NCBI RefSeq assembly: GCF_020080835.1
Contig: NC_058165.1
Coordinates: 15,369,915-15,433,914, forward strand
Length of the DNA: 64,000 bases
Direction of reading: 5' to 3'
Source of the DNA: Cotesia glomerata
Taxonomy: Eukaryota > Arthropoda > Insecta > Hymenoptera > Braconidae
The position numbers and the translations under genes were made by a program. Positions within the stretch are counted from its first letter, which is position 1. Every line of letters begins with the position of its first letter. Below, one piece after another: positions 11,403 through 21,785 of this stretch. Below the pieces are notes generated by a model. That model was not told where the DNA came from, did not search any database, and saw only the letters and a program-made list of their open reading frames with translations.

Positions 11403-12939
11403 AGGTCCTTTCGCCATCAATGTTAAATAAAAAATATTAAATTATGCATTAAAATTAAATTTTTATCTAATCACTTAAGATCGTCCTTTTATGTATCTAC
11501 TAGTGAAGTTTAATTTATACTTCACCGAGCAAATTTTTGAAAAAAAATTTCTAAAAATGTTAAGTATTTTTCCAGTGCCTTACGAGAAAGTCAGATCCTT
11601 AACAACTTTCTCGAATTATGGCATTAACCAACCGATTAGACTGGGTAAAACTCAAAATAAGGTTTTCGAAAGTATTCAGGCCTTCATTTTTGCAATAAAA
11701 TATATAGGGTGTCAAAACTAAACTTTTAACGTGCTTTTATGTTTTTCATACATACTTATTAGTTAATTCTATTGTTAACAAATTTTCATAATTCATAATT
11801 GAAAAATAAAACAATAATTAAAAATACTAGCATTCCACTGCCATGAGATATTAGAATGTTATGGTTTTGTGACTAAACAATTTTAATTAATTTTATTTTT
11901 ATTTTACATTGACTGCAAAAGTTAAACTTTATGGTTAAGGTTATATTTTGCAAATAAAATGTAAACAAACCGAAATAAAGCGTTGCCAAATCACGGACAG
12001 GTTACTAACAGCTGATTTACAAGAGTCAAATTAATTTTTGTATTTAACTATTTTTTTTTTTTAATTTTAAAATTTCTCTTAAACGATTAATGCGCCTCGA
12101 ATACTATTTATTTTTTAATTTTAGAATTTTTATGGGTTTTATTTTAATCCTTATCGAATATTGACTACTATAGTTGTTGTGACTAAACTGGAGCGAAAGG
12201 GATCTCCTTGGGCTTGAAAAAAGAAAACTTACAAAAACTTGAAAAAATTACTCTCAGCATTTGAGCGGTCGCTTACTATTGTCATTATTTGCCTCACATC
12301 ATTATTATTTTCTCTGACAACGGTTTGAGGGGAATGACTGAACTAATCTGGGCATCACCACTAGATATGTTGAAACTTATTTATACTCATTTAACATTGC
12401 CATCTGTGGAAGCCTTATGCTCTGTCTATTACTCTCTTCTGCTCTATCTTCCACTATTTGAAAAGGGCCTTCATGTTCACGTTGCATGGATTTATGATTG
12501 TACGAATTAATTTCTGAATTTTTTATTTTTTTTTTTTTTTTTTTACGGAAATCGTAGTAAGATACGTTTTCTACTTATGGATTTGATTTTAATTATATTT
12601 CATAAGATTTATTAGATTATAAATTTTTTTACTCGTTTAAAAGAATATTCTTACGCCATTCTTCGTCACTAGGAGGTTACAACCAAAATAATTTAAGTAA
12701 CAAACAAATAATACATACCGTTAACCTTCAATAATGCTGCTTTCCTCTTAAGAAATTTGGGTGAAATAATTTTTATATGTTCACTCTGGCACTTATTTTT
12801 ATATCGAATATAACTTATTTGTTGATATATACTATTTAATTGGTTTGTAAATCAAATAATGCTTTGTACAAGTACACAATTACAAACATGTACGCAAGTA
12901 GCATCAATGTAGTATATACACTATATTAATGGTGTTGTA
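11403..12939. other. AT-rich intergenic stretch, no recognisable gene
   Basis: Two short open frames (76 codons from 11491, 73 codons from 12289) match nothing I know and lack codon or splice support. Nothing else is seen. Confidence 0.6.
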
Positions 12940-13130
12940 TACGCCTCTCACGAAGTAACATGTGCTACCGATAGAGACCGTTGTCTCTCTTCGGAGTATA
13001 AGGTAAGAGCCCCAGTAGCTGCTCACGTAACAGTACATGCTCACTCTATGTTTCTGTATATCTATATTTGTGAATATTAGTCCAGTCGGCCTGGAAATAA
13101 AAAGAGGTTTGTTGGCAACTTTCTTTTTTT
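12940..13130 (+). repeat. Copy of a dispersed GGTAAGAGCC repeat
   Basis: It contains AAGGTAAGAGCCCCAGTAGC, TGCTCAC and TACATGCTCACTC. The same phrase set, in palindromic form, is at 25875-26018, with weaker echoes near 37700 and 39540. The element is non-coding. Confidence 0.65.
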
Positions 13131-13359
13131 TTTTTTTAATTATAGCTATTGTTGTCTGCTCTAACTGCTATAAGCAAAAAAATCAGCTAAGCTCAAAAAA
13201 ATTTTTTTGAATTTATATGAATAATTTTCATTTTTTTGAATTTTTGCATTAAAAAATAGTTAAAATTAAAATTAAATTATTTTTTTTTTGTATAAAAATG
13301 TTTTTCCGGCAACAAAGAATCGATAGGAAAAAAAAAAATTTTTTTTTAAATTTTTTTTA

Positions 13360-13500
13360 ATGCAAATATACAGCTAACTTCTTCTTCTTACCAAAATAAA
13401 GTTTACATCGAATATGCAAATATACAGCTAACTTCTTCTTCTTACCAAAATAAAGTTTACATCGAATATGCAAATATACAGCTAACTGCTATTTCTTGCA
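13360..13500. repeat. 54 bp tandem repeat, ~2.5 units
   Basis: The unit starts ATGCAAATATACAGCTAACT at 13360, 13414 and 13468. The first two units are identical, and the third diverges after about 20 bases. Confidence 0.95.
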
Positions 13501-14103
13501 AAATAAGGACATCAGAGTTTCTTTTTCAACACATGTACCTACATGATATTTTCTCGTTTAGTATTCTAATCAAACTCAGTTCGCGCCATTACGTCATGAC
13601 CAACTGTAAGATACATGAAAGGAATCTACAGTATAACTTTTACACACGAAATATACTTTAAGTTCAGACCGACACACTAGTCTATACTCCGTAGCTTACG
13701 TTGATCCATTGAGCAGTCTGTCCGATCATGCGCAGAACGGAGCCCGCACTATATGCTACAGTAAGCGGGTATTGAAAACAACACCCAGTATATAACCACA
13801 AAATTCATGTTGGTACATGTGCAAACAGCATAACAAAAACGTTCCATCGGAATTGCTGAATCGACAGAAAATAATATTATAAACAATAAAATGGGCAATT
13901 ATATTATTGGTTTATTTAATGATTTGGAATACTTGAAAGAAATACTATTCTATGGTCTAATGAACAATTAGTATCAAACTAGTTATAATTCATGATTTAC
14001 TTTAGTGTGATGAATTAGGCAGCTGGACCATTTTTTTCAACACAGTTCTATCCGTATTGAATAAGGAAATAAATCAATTAACTAATTTTAAAATGATTAA
14101 ATG
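13501..14103. other. Intergenic stretch with a less AT-rich block
   Basis: At about 13570-13780 the composition is more balanced and includes CATGCGCAGAACGGAGCC, which resembles an NRF1-type promoter element. It lies ~450 bp upstream of the duplicated-exon gene and might be its promoter region, but nothing else supports that. Confidence 0.3.
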
Positions 14104-14822
14104 ATAAATCATCACAATCTGGTAAATTTCAAGTTTCATAGATTGCAAATTAATTCAATTTGTTGATTAAAATTTGGATTTTTGGCTATAACATAATAAT
14201 TTAAATTTTTACAGGTAAAATTACTCCAGCACCACATAAAGATCTTAAAAAATGACAAGTCTGGTAAATATTCTAATTTTAAAGATTTAAATATTATTAT
14301 TTTCATTTATTAATTTTCAGTAATTTATTAAAATCAAGGAATTGTTAATAAAAGTTATCGCTAATAATGCATGAGTAATTCCCGATAAATCTGGTAAATT
14401 TCAAGTTTCATAGATTGCAAATTAATTTAATTCGTTGATTTAAATTCGGATTTTTGGCTAAAACATCATAATAATTAAGATTTCTATCAATAGTTTAAAT
14501 AATGATTTGAATTTTTACAGATAAGACTACTTCAGCAGAGGTTAAAGGACCTACTGATGACAATTCCGGTAAATAATCTAATTTTTTGAGATTTAAAAAT
14601 AATTTTATTGATTCATTACTTTTCCAGTAATTTATTATCAACAAGTAATTATTAATAAAAGTTGTCGCTTATATTGCTTGAGAAATTGCAAATAAATCAA
14701 TAACAAATCTGGTGAATAAATCAATAAAAAATTTTGACATGTATTGATTGCAAAAGAATTCAATCAAATGATTGAAATTTTTATACTTAGTTATAATTTA
14801 ATAATAATTTTAATTTTTACAG
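14104..14822 (+). repeat. Tandem duplication of an intron plus small-exon unit (~300 bp)
   Basis: Units of about 270-305 bp share the phrases CTGGTAAATTTCAAGTTTCA, ATAGATTGCAAATTAATT, TTTTTGGCTA and a terminal TTTTTACAG acceptor. They end in an exon of 48-49 bases with donor TG/GTAAAT or CG/GTAAAT. Three acceptors lie at 14214, 14520 and 14822. Confidence 0.75.
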
Positions 14823-15913
14823 ATAAAATTGCTCATCCAAATATTAATACGTCTAAAAGATATTTAGCTAACGCAGAGGATATTAAAAAAAGCCAGCGTA
14901 AATTGCGTAATTTGCAAAAAATGCACCGTAAGCTCGAGAGGAAACTGGAAAATAATAATAAAGCCCAAAACTCAGTTGGAAGTTTCCTCAAAATACATGA
15001 AACTAATAGAAATGAGGACTCAGAAGAGGTCGTTGAAGTGGAGCAATCGGAGGAACTACTTGAGGGGGCAAAAGAGGAGTTAAGCGAACAAGATGGGCTA
15101 GAAACCGACCTTCGAATAAAACTTTTAGAAAAATATGAAGAAAAAAAGAAGCTCTACAAAGTTAGAGCAATCCAACAAAGAATGTTGAAAGAATCGGATC
15201 GGAAAGTGCGTGATTTTTTAAAGGCCGAAAAAGAAGCTGAGGAATAAAGATTAAGAGAGAAATGGGAGCGAGACGAAGCGAAAAAAAAGCGGGAAAACCA
15301 CGAAAGAATTGAAAAACACCGGCAAGAAGAAGAACTTCTCAAATCACCAGTCCGAAACTCGGAATCGTATAGCCACCATCAATGTAGATAACGTAGATTT
15401 AGCGGCGAAAATAATTTTCGGATCCAAAGATCTCGACGCCGTAGATCTGGCTCACGCGAGTATCAACAAAATCAATACGAAGGAGACAGAGAATATCGGC
15501 AAAGAGAAAATAGAAATCGGAGGTCTCCAAGTCCACCATATCAACAAGATCTACGTAAACGATACAGAGCATATTGGCAAAGATAAAATTGGAATCGGAG
15601 ATCTCGTACTCCAGAGCCTGAGTCAAGTTATTGTTGCGATAATTATAACAAAAAAAGAGGTGGATGCTGTCGACAATACGGATCTAAAGTTGAATCCCAC
15701 GATAGTAATCGTCACTCATGTTGTTATACTAACTGTAAGTAACTTTTTACCGTTTACAATTAACAAAACTAAATTTTAAAATTAATTAATGATATAATTT
15801 CATTTCTAGGTTGTGGCAGCAACGAAATTAAAAAAAAATGAGCAAGAGCTGCGGCTTTTAGAGAATATCGAGACGCGAGTTATCATTCACATACATTTCA
15901 TAGGCTTCATTAA
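14215..15913 (+). pseudogene. Spliced gene with duplicated small exons, coiled coil, Arg/Ser-rich and Cys-rich tail (decayed)
   Basis: Exons inferred by splice signals: 14215-14263, 14521-14568, 14823-15734 (donor GTAAGT) and 15810-15913. The small exons are phase 1 at both ends and encode similar 16-residue segments (GKITPAPHKD..., DKTTSAEVKG...). The first carries a one-base insertion. The large exon encodes a Lys/Glu/Arg coiled coil (about 140 residues), then Arg/Ser-rich sequence (RSRRRRSGSREY, RNRRSPSPPY) and a Cys-rich end (YCCDNY, GGCCRQYG, SCCYTNC) continued by CGSNEIKKK. The same frame holds stops TAA at 15245, 15389 and 15584 and TGA at 15839, so it is not translatable as it stands. 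I do not recognise the family. The 156-codon open frame at 15309 is an off-frame shadow. Confidence 0.6.
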
Positions 15914-18059
15914 ATGATAGTTTATAACTGAGTTAATATTTTTTAAAAAATTCATTAGCTTTATTGGAACGTTTTTTTTTATTTTTTTTTTTCTATTTCT
16001 AAATATTAATACTGATTGAAGCGATTCTTAGGAGTAATTCCCAGCGGCCATATTACCTTTATTCCTATTACACTTCATATTAGATCATATTGGCTTACAT
16101 ACTCTACTTTATTCCCTTTTTTCAACAAGTCTTCATTAAAGATTGACTTACCCAGTGTTTTATTAGTACCTTGACTACATCCTGATTTTTAGTTTTCTCG
16201 CCCACAACGCCCTGCTAATAACTACTAATGTTTATTTAACGTTTAACTTCTAATAATTTGTTATACCGTAGCCTAGGATTTTATTTTTATTCTAGATGTT
16301 CGAGTTGATCTTCAGCACTCTTCACACGCTTATATTCTGTTCAAAATTTCCGTTGCTTTGCTACTTAAACTTTTTACCCAAATTATCCGCTCTACTTGGA
16401 AGTTATTATTATTTTTTTAAATATGTTAAATTGTCATTAATATTATTTGTAATCTCGATCTTTGGTTTATTCTTTTACCATTTTATAAAAAAATATTAAT
16501 AAATAAAATAAAAGTTGTAGCAAATTTTTGACGTCGATTTATTGTGCATGAATTCACCTATTTTGTCTTGCAAGTTAATAATTGGAAAGCATTTTATAAA
16601 CAATTCTATGATAGCAAATATTAGTAATTCAGCCTTTCTTAAAAATCTCACCAAAAAATTTTTTTCTTCATTTCAGCTTTTTTCATTTGTAAAAAATGAA
16701 AAAAAACAAGTGATTAACTGAAAATTTTAAAAAAGTAATTACTCTTATTAAAATAATTTTTCGTAAATTTATGTTTTCGCGCCATCGATACGATTGGTTG
16801 ACAGACAGAGAAACGGGAATCACTCCTTGTCCATCTTGGAATTAAGCAGGATTTTATAGCGGGATCAATTAGTGACTAACCTCTCAATTGATAACGTGAT
16901 CTATCTAATAGAGACGCTAACATTTTGTTACAAAGAAAAATAATAGTATAAAATTAATTTAATTATTTAGTTTTTAATTTAAGTATTCAGTTTTTTAGAC
17001 GTTTTTTGAAAAATCGCATTGAAATTCATTACAGGAAGTATTTTTGATATTGATTTCTAAAATTATATCTCAGGTAAATTTTCCAACAGTCTGACATACA
17101 TATGAAAGTTAGAAATCAAATTTTTAATATAATTATTAATGATTGTTCAGCTAAAAAAATGGCAAAATCGACAAAAGACTCTGCTAAATTCGTTAAAGCT
17201 CTCGTTGATGTTGTTATAGCAAAAAATATGAACCTAAGCCATTACAACCTAATTATAATTGAACACCTTAATAATGCATATCTCATCTTAATGTCTCCTG
17301 GATCGATTATTTATGAGGTGAGATTTTTTATTTTAAAATCTGATATTGATTTGACATATGTAGAGCGTAATGAAAAGTTTTTGATAAATTTTTTTTTTAC
17401 TTAACAAATGCCATAAAGATAAATCTGTCTTTACGTCGACAATTTTTGAAGTTATCTAATAGAAAGGTACTAAATATTCATTCAATTAATTTTATGTAAA
17501 ATTTCTTGAATAATCAGAACAATTTTTCATTTCAATTTTTTTATCTCATCTCAAAAGTAAAGGTTGTAATGTTTTTGTCAGTAGTTCATAAATCTATATT
17601 TAGAATGAAAATTAATTCAGCAAATATTTGATAATTTAAAGAATTTTTATAATAAATAGATAAATAAATAATGGAAAAAAAAAAAAATTGACATGTAGAA
17701 ATTTGATAAAATAAAAAATGCAATTTTTTTAAAATGATATTTTCGAAGGAATTCATTTGTTGGAAAAAATTAAAAAAAATTGTGAAGTGACAGCTGAATT
17801 CAATGTCATGTCTTTAGAATAATATTATGAGAATCCCGTTTAAATTGAACTCTTGGGAATTTTTTTGGTTTTTGAGTAAAACTTACTTTCAATAGAATGA
17901 AAGTTTTTTGAGTTTATTATTGGCCATTTTTGAGCGTAATTCATCGATAAAATCCTAAAAGTCCAGCATAAAATTAATTTCATTCTCTACTAAATTAATG
18001 TGTAGAAAATGAATTCGGCTTATTTTTAAATAAAATTCGTAAAAAACTATTACTATTAT
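15914..18059. other. AT-rich intergenic stretch
   Basis: It contains only the possible exon at 17102-17317 and short hydrophobic frames without support (for example 16296-16499). A slightly richer block at 16770-16920 holds nothing I recognise. Confidence 0.6.
17102..17317 (+). CDS. Possible orphan exon, unknown product
   Basis: An open frame of 72 codons from ATG 17102 ends at a plausible donor (ATGAG/GTGAGA). The polypeptide starts MKVRNQIFNIIIND and reaches MSPGSIIYE. An acceptor-like TTCCAACAG lies just upstream, near 17090. The composition is more protein-like than in neighbouring frames. No domain is recognised and no partner exon was found. Confidence 0.25.
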
Positions 18060-18273
18060 TAATTTTTGTAAGAAAATCATGGGAATGTTAGAATGATTTC
18101 ACATTGAAAGTTACAATAAATATTAGCTAGAATATTCACATGGATAAAAGTTACGTGACAATTTCAAATGGAATTTAGAGTCTGGGCAAGTCAGAACAAT
18201 ACTCTAATTAAATTTCAAGTCAAGATCTAAAAATGTAATTCGATCAAGCGCCTAGCGGAGTGGGCGAGTAATA
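18060..18273 (+). repeat. Helitron-like 3' region (copy truncated at end)
   Basis: It is similar over ~210 bp to 56945-57164: GGGAATGTTA, TTGAAAGTTACAAT, TTAGCTAGAAT, and AAGCGCCTAGCGGAGTGGGC near the end. The other copy ends in a hairpin plus CTAGT. In this copy the terminal CTAGT is replaced by the start of a fold-back element. Confidence 0.55.
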
Positions 18274-18809
18274 GAAAATCCGAACAAAAACAGTTTCACT
18301 GTAAAAAAATTGCGCCACGTCCACGTTCATAAGACTATTAAGAAAAAAAAAATTTTTTTTTTTCGTTACAAAAAGATATAAAATAGAAAAATTAAAAAAT
18401 CCAAGTAACCGATATGATTGTATATGATTTTCGGAAATTAAAAAAAATTTTGTTGTAAATTTAAAAATTAAAAAAAAAATTTTGGAACGTATTTAGTGTG
18501 CGTGGTAGCGAAATATTTTACTTTTAATGAAATTCGTAAAATCTATTTACTAGAACTTTAAAAAAAGTGAAATACACAATTACGCACACTAAGTACGTTC
18601 CAAAATTTTTTTCTTAATTTTTAAATTTACAACAAAATTTTTTTTAATTTTCGAAAATCATATACAATCATATCAGTTACTTGGATTTTTTAATTTTTCT
18701 ATTTTATATCTTTTTGTAAAGAGAAAAAAAATTTTTTTTTCTTAATAGTCTTATGAACGTGGACTTGGCGCGATTTTTTTCACAGTGAAACTGTTTTTGT
18801 TCGGATTTC
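18274..18809. repeat. Nested fold-back (MITE-like) element, 536 bp
   Basis: The termini GAAAATCCGAACAAAAACAG and CTGTTTTTGTTCGGATTTC are reverse complements, and the pairing continues through ATTGCGCCACGTCCACGTTC to the centre. The centre is itself a palindrome (GTGTGCGTGG / TACGCACACT). Non-coding, with a relative of the core at 10265-10415. Confidence 0.85.
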
Positions 18810-18844
18810 AGTAATTTTGTAATTATAATAAAAATTTGCAATTG

Positions 18845-18975
18845 GTACCAACGTAAATCTCAAGTTGGGTGCATTTTTTATAGCAAACTATCCCCTTGAA
18901 GCTACAGTTTATGTAAAAATAATTGCAGCGCACCCTGGCGGGTGTAGATGCAAGCTGTGAAATTTATATTTTTAA
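18845..18975 (+). repeat. Dispersed repeat shared with 63153-63290
   Basis: Both copies contain AACTATCCCCTTGAAGCTAC followed by AGTTTATGTA and later TGTAAGCTGTGA-like sequence, in the same orientation. Function unknown. Confidence 0.8.
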
Positions 18976-19258
18976 GGCTATTTTAGGAAGGTACCCCCCA
19001 CTTTTTTTAAAAGTAAAATGGCGTCGCCTGGTGGCCAGTCCGGGTACTAAAAAAGTCCCTAGCACGTGAAAATTTTCTAAATTAAATAAAAAATATAAAT
19101 AATTATTGAATATAAAAAAAATGAATACTAAAAATAATTAAAAAAATTGCTTTATATTTTAAAATAAAAAAAAATATATAACATTGACAGAATTATTTAA
19201 ATCAACGATAAGCAGTTGTGGTGACCTTGAACTGTCAATGCTGTATTTATTTTTATAT

Positions 19259-19563
19259 TCCCTGGTGGAAATATTTTCCGCTAGAAGTCAGATTAATTCT
19301 CGCAGCATTCTGAAAAAAAATTCTAGAAGAATAAATAAGTCAGAAAAATTCTGAAAAATTCTGAAAAAGTATAAGAATACATTTTTAAGATTTATATGGC
19401 ATTTTAAAGACTGCATTATTAAACGTTTTTGGACTCTTCTGGAAGACTTTTTCAGAATTTCTCAGAGATTTTGTACATATGCAGTAGAATCTAGAATAAT
19501 AATTTTTCAGATTATTTCAGAATTAATCAGTAATTTTTAAAAGTATTTATATTCTCGGAACAT
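19259..19563 (+). repeat. Dispersed repeat, opposite copy at 42882-43183
   Basis: It starts CCTGGTGGAAATATTTTCCG and includes several TTCTGAAAAA units. The reverse complement of this ~300 bp lies at 42882-43183 and stops at the same edge, against the assembly gap. No coding frame. Confidence 0.85.
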
Positions 19564-21107
19564 AATTAACTGTGACTTTTTGATATTTAATGCTTCTCTT
19601 CAGCAATATAAAAATTGGGAAAAAGGAATGTTATTGGTTAAAAAATTTAATTATACCGGTTTTATTTATATTTCTATATTTTATTCGAGATTTTATCTTT
19701 TAACTCGCTTTTGTACTTTGAAAATTCACAAGCTGTCTTTATAAAATAACTATAAAAGAACGACTATCAATACAATATATAAGTTAAAAATATTTAGTTA
19801 CTTAAGTTTATAAGATTTTGCTAAGCATATTGTTAATTGTTAGATAAAAACTTTCTTCACCAATATAATAATTACTTTATCATCTATAAAATATTTTTAC
19901 TTCTACGTATAGTTAAATAGTTCAAGAGATGAAAATAACTACAATCTTATACATAAGTGGAGACGAAAATGAGCTGAGTAAATTAAAACATTTTTTTCTC
20001 AAAGAGAACATTGGAAATGTTAATATGTTATTTAAAAATGACAACAAATAATATTGTTAAAACTTCAGCCCATGAGATTGATATTAAAAGGTAAATCATC
20101 GCTATTCTGAACTTTTTGTTACTGAACTAATTATTGTCTCATATCTCTTACAACATCGTAGTAAACAAAATTAATGAGAGTACATTAATTACAGAAAATA
20201 AAATTCTCTACGTGAAAAGTCAACTGGGAATTAATTTTTAGATAAAACATTTTCTGAAGAACATCCTTTAGACCTTGGTATAATTTTAAGATTTTATTTT
20301 AATGTTTAGAATTCTTTAGTTTACGTAACAATCAGTAAATAGAAGTTAATTAATTTTCTCTAAGGAAATTAAATGCTCTATGAAAAATTTTCTTAGCGTT
20401 TTTTAACTTTATTAATTTCTTAAGAAAATCCTCAAAGTCATAGTTAGTACGAAATTTTGTATGTTTTCGCTGTAAATTGATCTTTTAGATTTCAATTGAG
20501 AAAATTGAAATCTTTTTAGAAATGATTATTTTTATTTTACTAAGAAGATTGCGAATGAATTTCAAAATATTTCAAAATAAACAGCTTTGTAGTGTAAACT
20601 AATTTTCCTTTTGTTTCAAAAAATTAAATTTACAGTGAAATCAAAACGATTTTTAATTTAAGTATTTTCTTAAAGAATGAATAAAGCCAAAACCATTAAG
20701 AAAATTTTTATGTAGAGCGTTGACTTAAAAAATTCCAAAGGTTTAACAATTAAATTTTTTCGACAATTCAAGTTTTGAGGCAGTTCATCAGGATAAATAA
20801 TATCAGATAAAAAATTTCTGATTGATCTTTTTGCATACCATTCAATTGTCATTAAAATGTTCACGTTAATTCTGTTTACTACAATGATTTCGGAAATAAG
20901 AGACAAAAACTAGTTAAATAGAAGAAATTCAAAATTGCGATGATTGAAATTTTAATATCAATATTACGGGCTCAAGTTCTTATGATAATTTTTGTCGTCA
21001 TTCAAAAAAGTTGATTTTTAGTTTAGTTTAATGATGACAATTCTGTTAGTCAGGATTAGCTACTTTTTATCGCACTAGTAATGGATCGTCCCAAATATGT
21101 ATTGATT
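19564..21107. other. AT-rich intergenic stretch, nothing recognised
   Basis: No open frame above chance and no repeat structure noticed on either strand. The 78-codon minus frame at 20670 has no support. Confidence 0.6.
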
Positions 21108-21785
21108 CTATTCCGCTCCACGGTCTCCATGTCGGCGGATAAATTTCTTTGTTTTAAAAATTTCTTGTATTGCTTTTTCCAACACTAGCTTCTTCGCTGG
21201 TGTCAATGGTAATTTTCTTGCATTTCTTTTGCCTACTTTGACAGCTCGGAGGGCTAAATTTTCATATCCCCATATCGCATGGGACATTATAGTTATAAAT
21301 TTCGAGGGCCTATACTCTCTAAAAGCCTCGGTATATGCAAGGATAGAAATAAATATCTGCCTTCCGATGTAGACTTGATCAATTAAGTCGTCTTCTTCGT
21401 CATCGATTTGGTTCCCTCGTTCTCGTCGTTCTCGTTCTCGCCGTTCTCGTTCTCGTTGTTCTCGGTTTCGCTGTTGTTGGTCTCGCTGCTCTTGTTCTCG
21501 TCGTTCTCGTTCTTGTTGTTGTCGTTCCTGTTGTTCTTGTTTTTGCTGTTCTCGTTCTAGTTCTTCTCGTTCTCGTTGTGCTCTTTTTAGTAGTTTTCGT
21601 CTTTGGTGTAGTTCCATTAATTGCCGTTGTCGTTCTTCCTCTTCAAATATTTGTTGCTGTTCTCGTTCTCGTTGTAGATGTTGGTCATGAGAATCATACC
21701 TTTGTTTTTCTATTATTGCATTTAATTTCCTATTTTGCTCAATTAATTCCTTCATGCTCCAGTTTGCTTCTTTGTTTTGTACTTT
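21108..21785 (-). CDS. Terminal exon: coiled coil plus BEN-like domain
   Basis: It is open from the acceptor TTATTAG to the TAG at 21108-21110. It reads through from KVQNKEANWSMKELIEQNRK, so the ATG at 21755 is probably internal. Residues of about 25-140 are a charged coiled coil with runs of REREQ/RERERR. An acidic linker (IDDEEDDLID) leads into the BEN-like segment, which ends FIRRHGDRGAE. No stop or frameshift is present. The repetitive CGAGAACGAGAAC coding could expand by slippage. Confidence 0.7.
   Translation of the reverse strand, partial: KVQNKEANWSMKELIEQNRKLNAIIEKQRYDSHDQHLQREREQQQIFEEEERQRQLMELHQRRKLLKRAQREREELEREQQKQEQQERQQQERERREQEQRDQQQRNREQRERERRERERRERGNQIDDEEDDLIDQVYIGRQIFISILAYTEAFREYRPSKFITIMSHAIWGYENLALRAVKVGKRNARKLPLTPAKKLVLEKAIQEIFKTKKFIRRHGDRGAE

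Noticed and set aside
11491..11721. 76-codon plus-strand open frame as a gene
   Set aside because: No recognisable product, flanking repeats on both sides, and no splice or promoter signal.
13360..13500. CRISPR-like array
   Set aside because: The 54 bp units are directly adjacent without spacers, and the genome is clearly eukaryotic.
15309..15779. 156-codon open frame on the plus strand
   Set aside because: It is off-frame to the Arg/Ser-rich and Cys-rich sequence. The biologically sensible frame has stops, and this one is a shadow with repetitive IGKEKIEIG-like residues.
21420..21755. Simple-sequence artefact instead of a real coiled coil
   Set aside because: The CGAGAAC-like repeat is real, but the frame is open on both sides, has splice sites and leads into a non-repetitive domain, so I kept it as coding.
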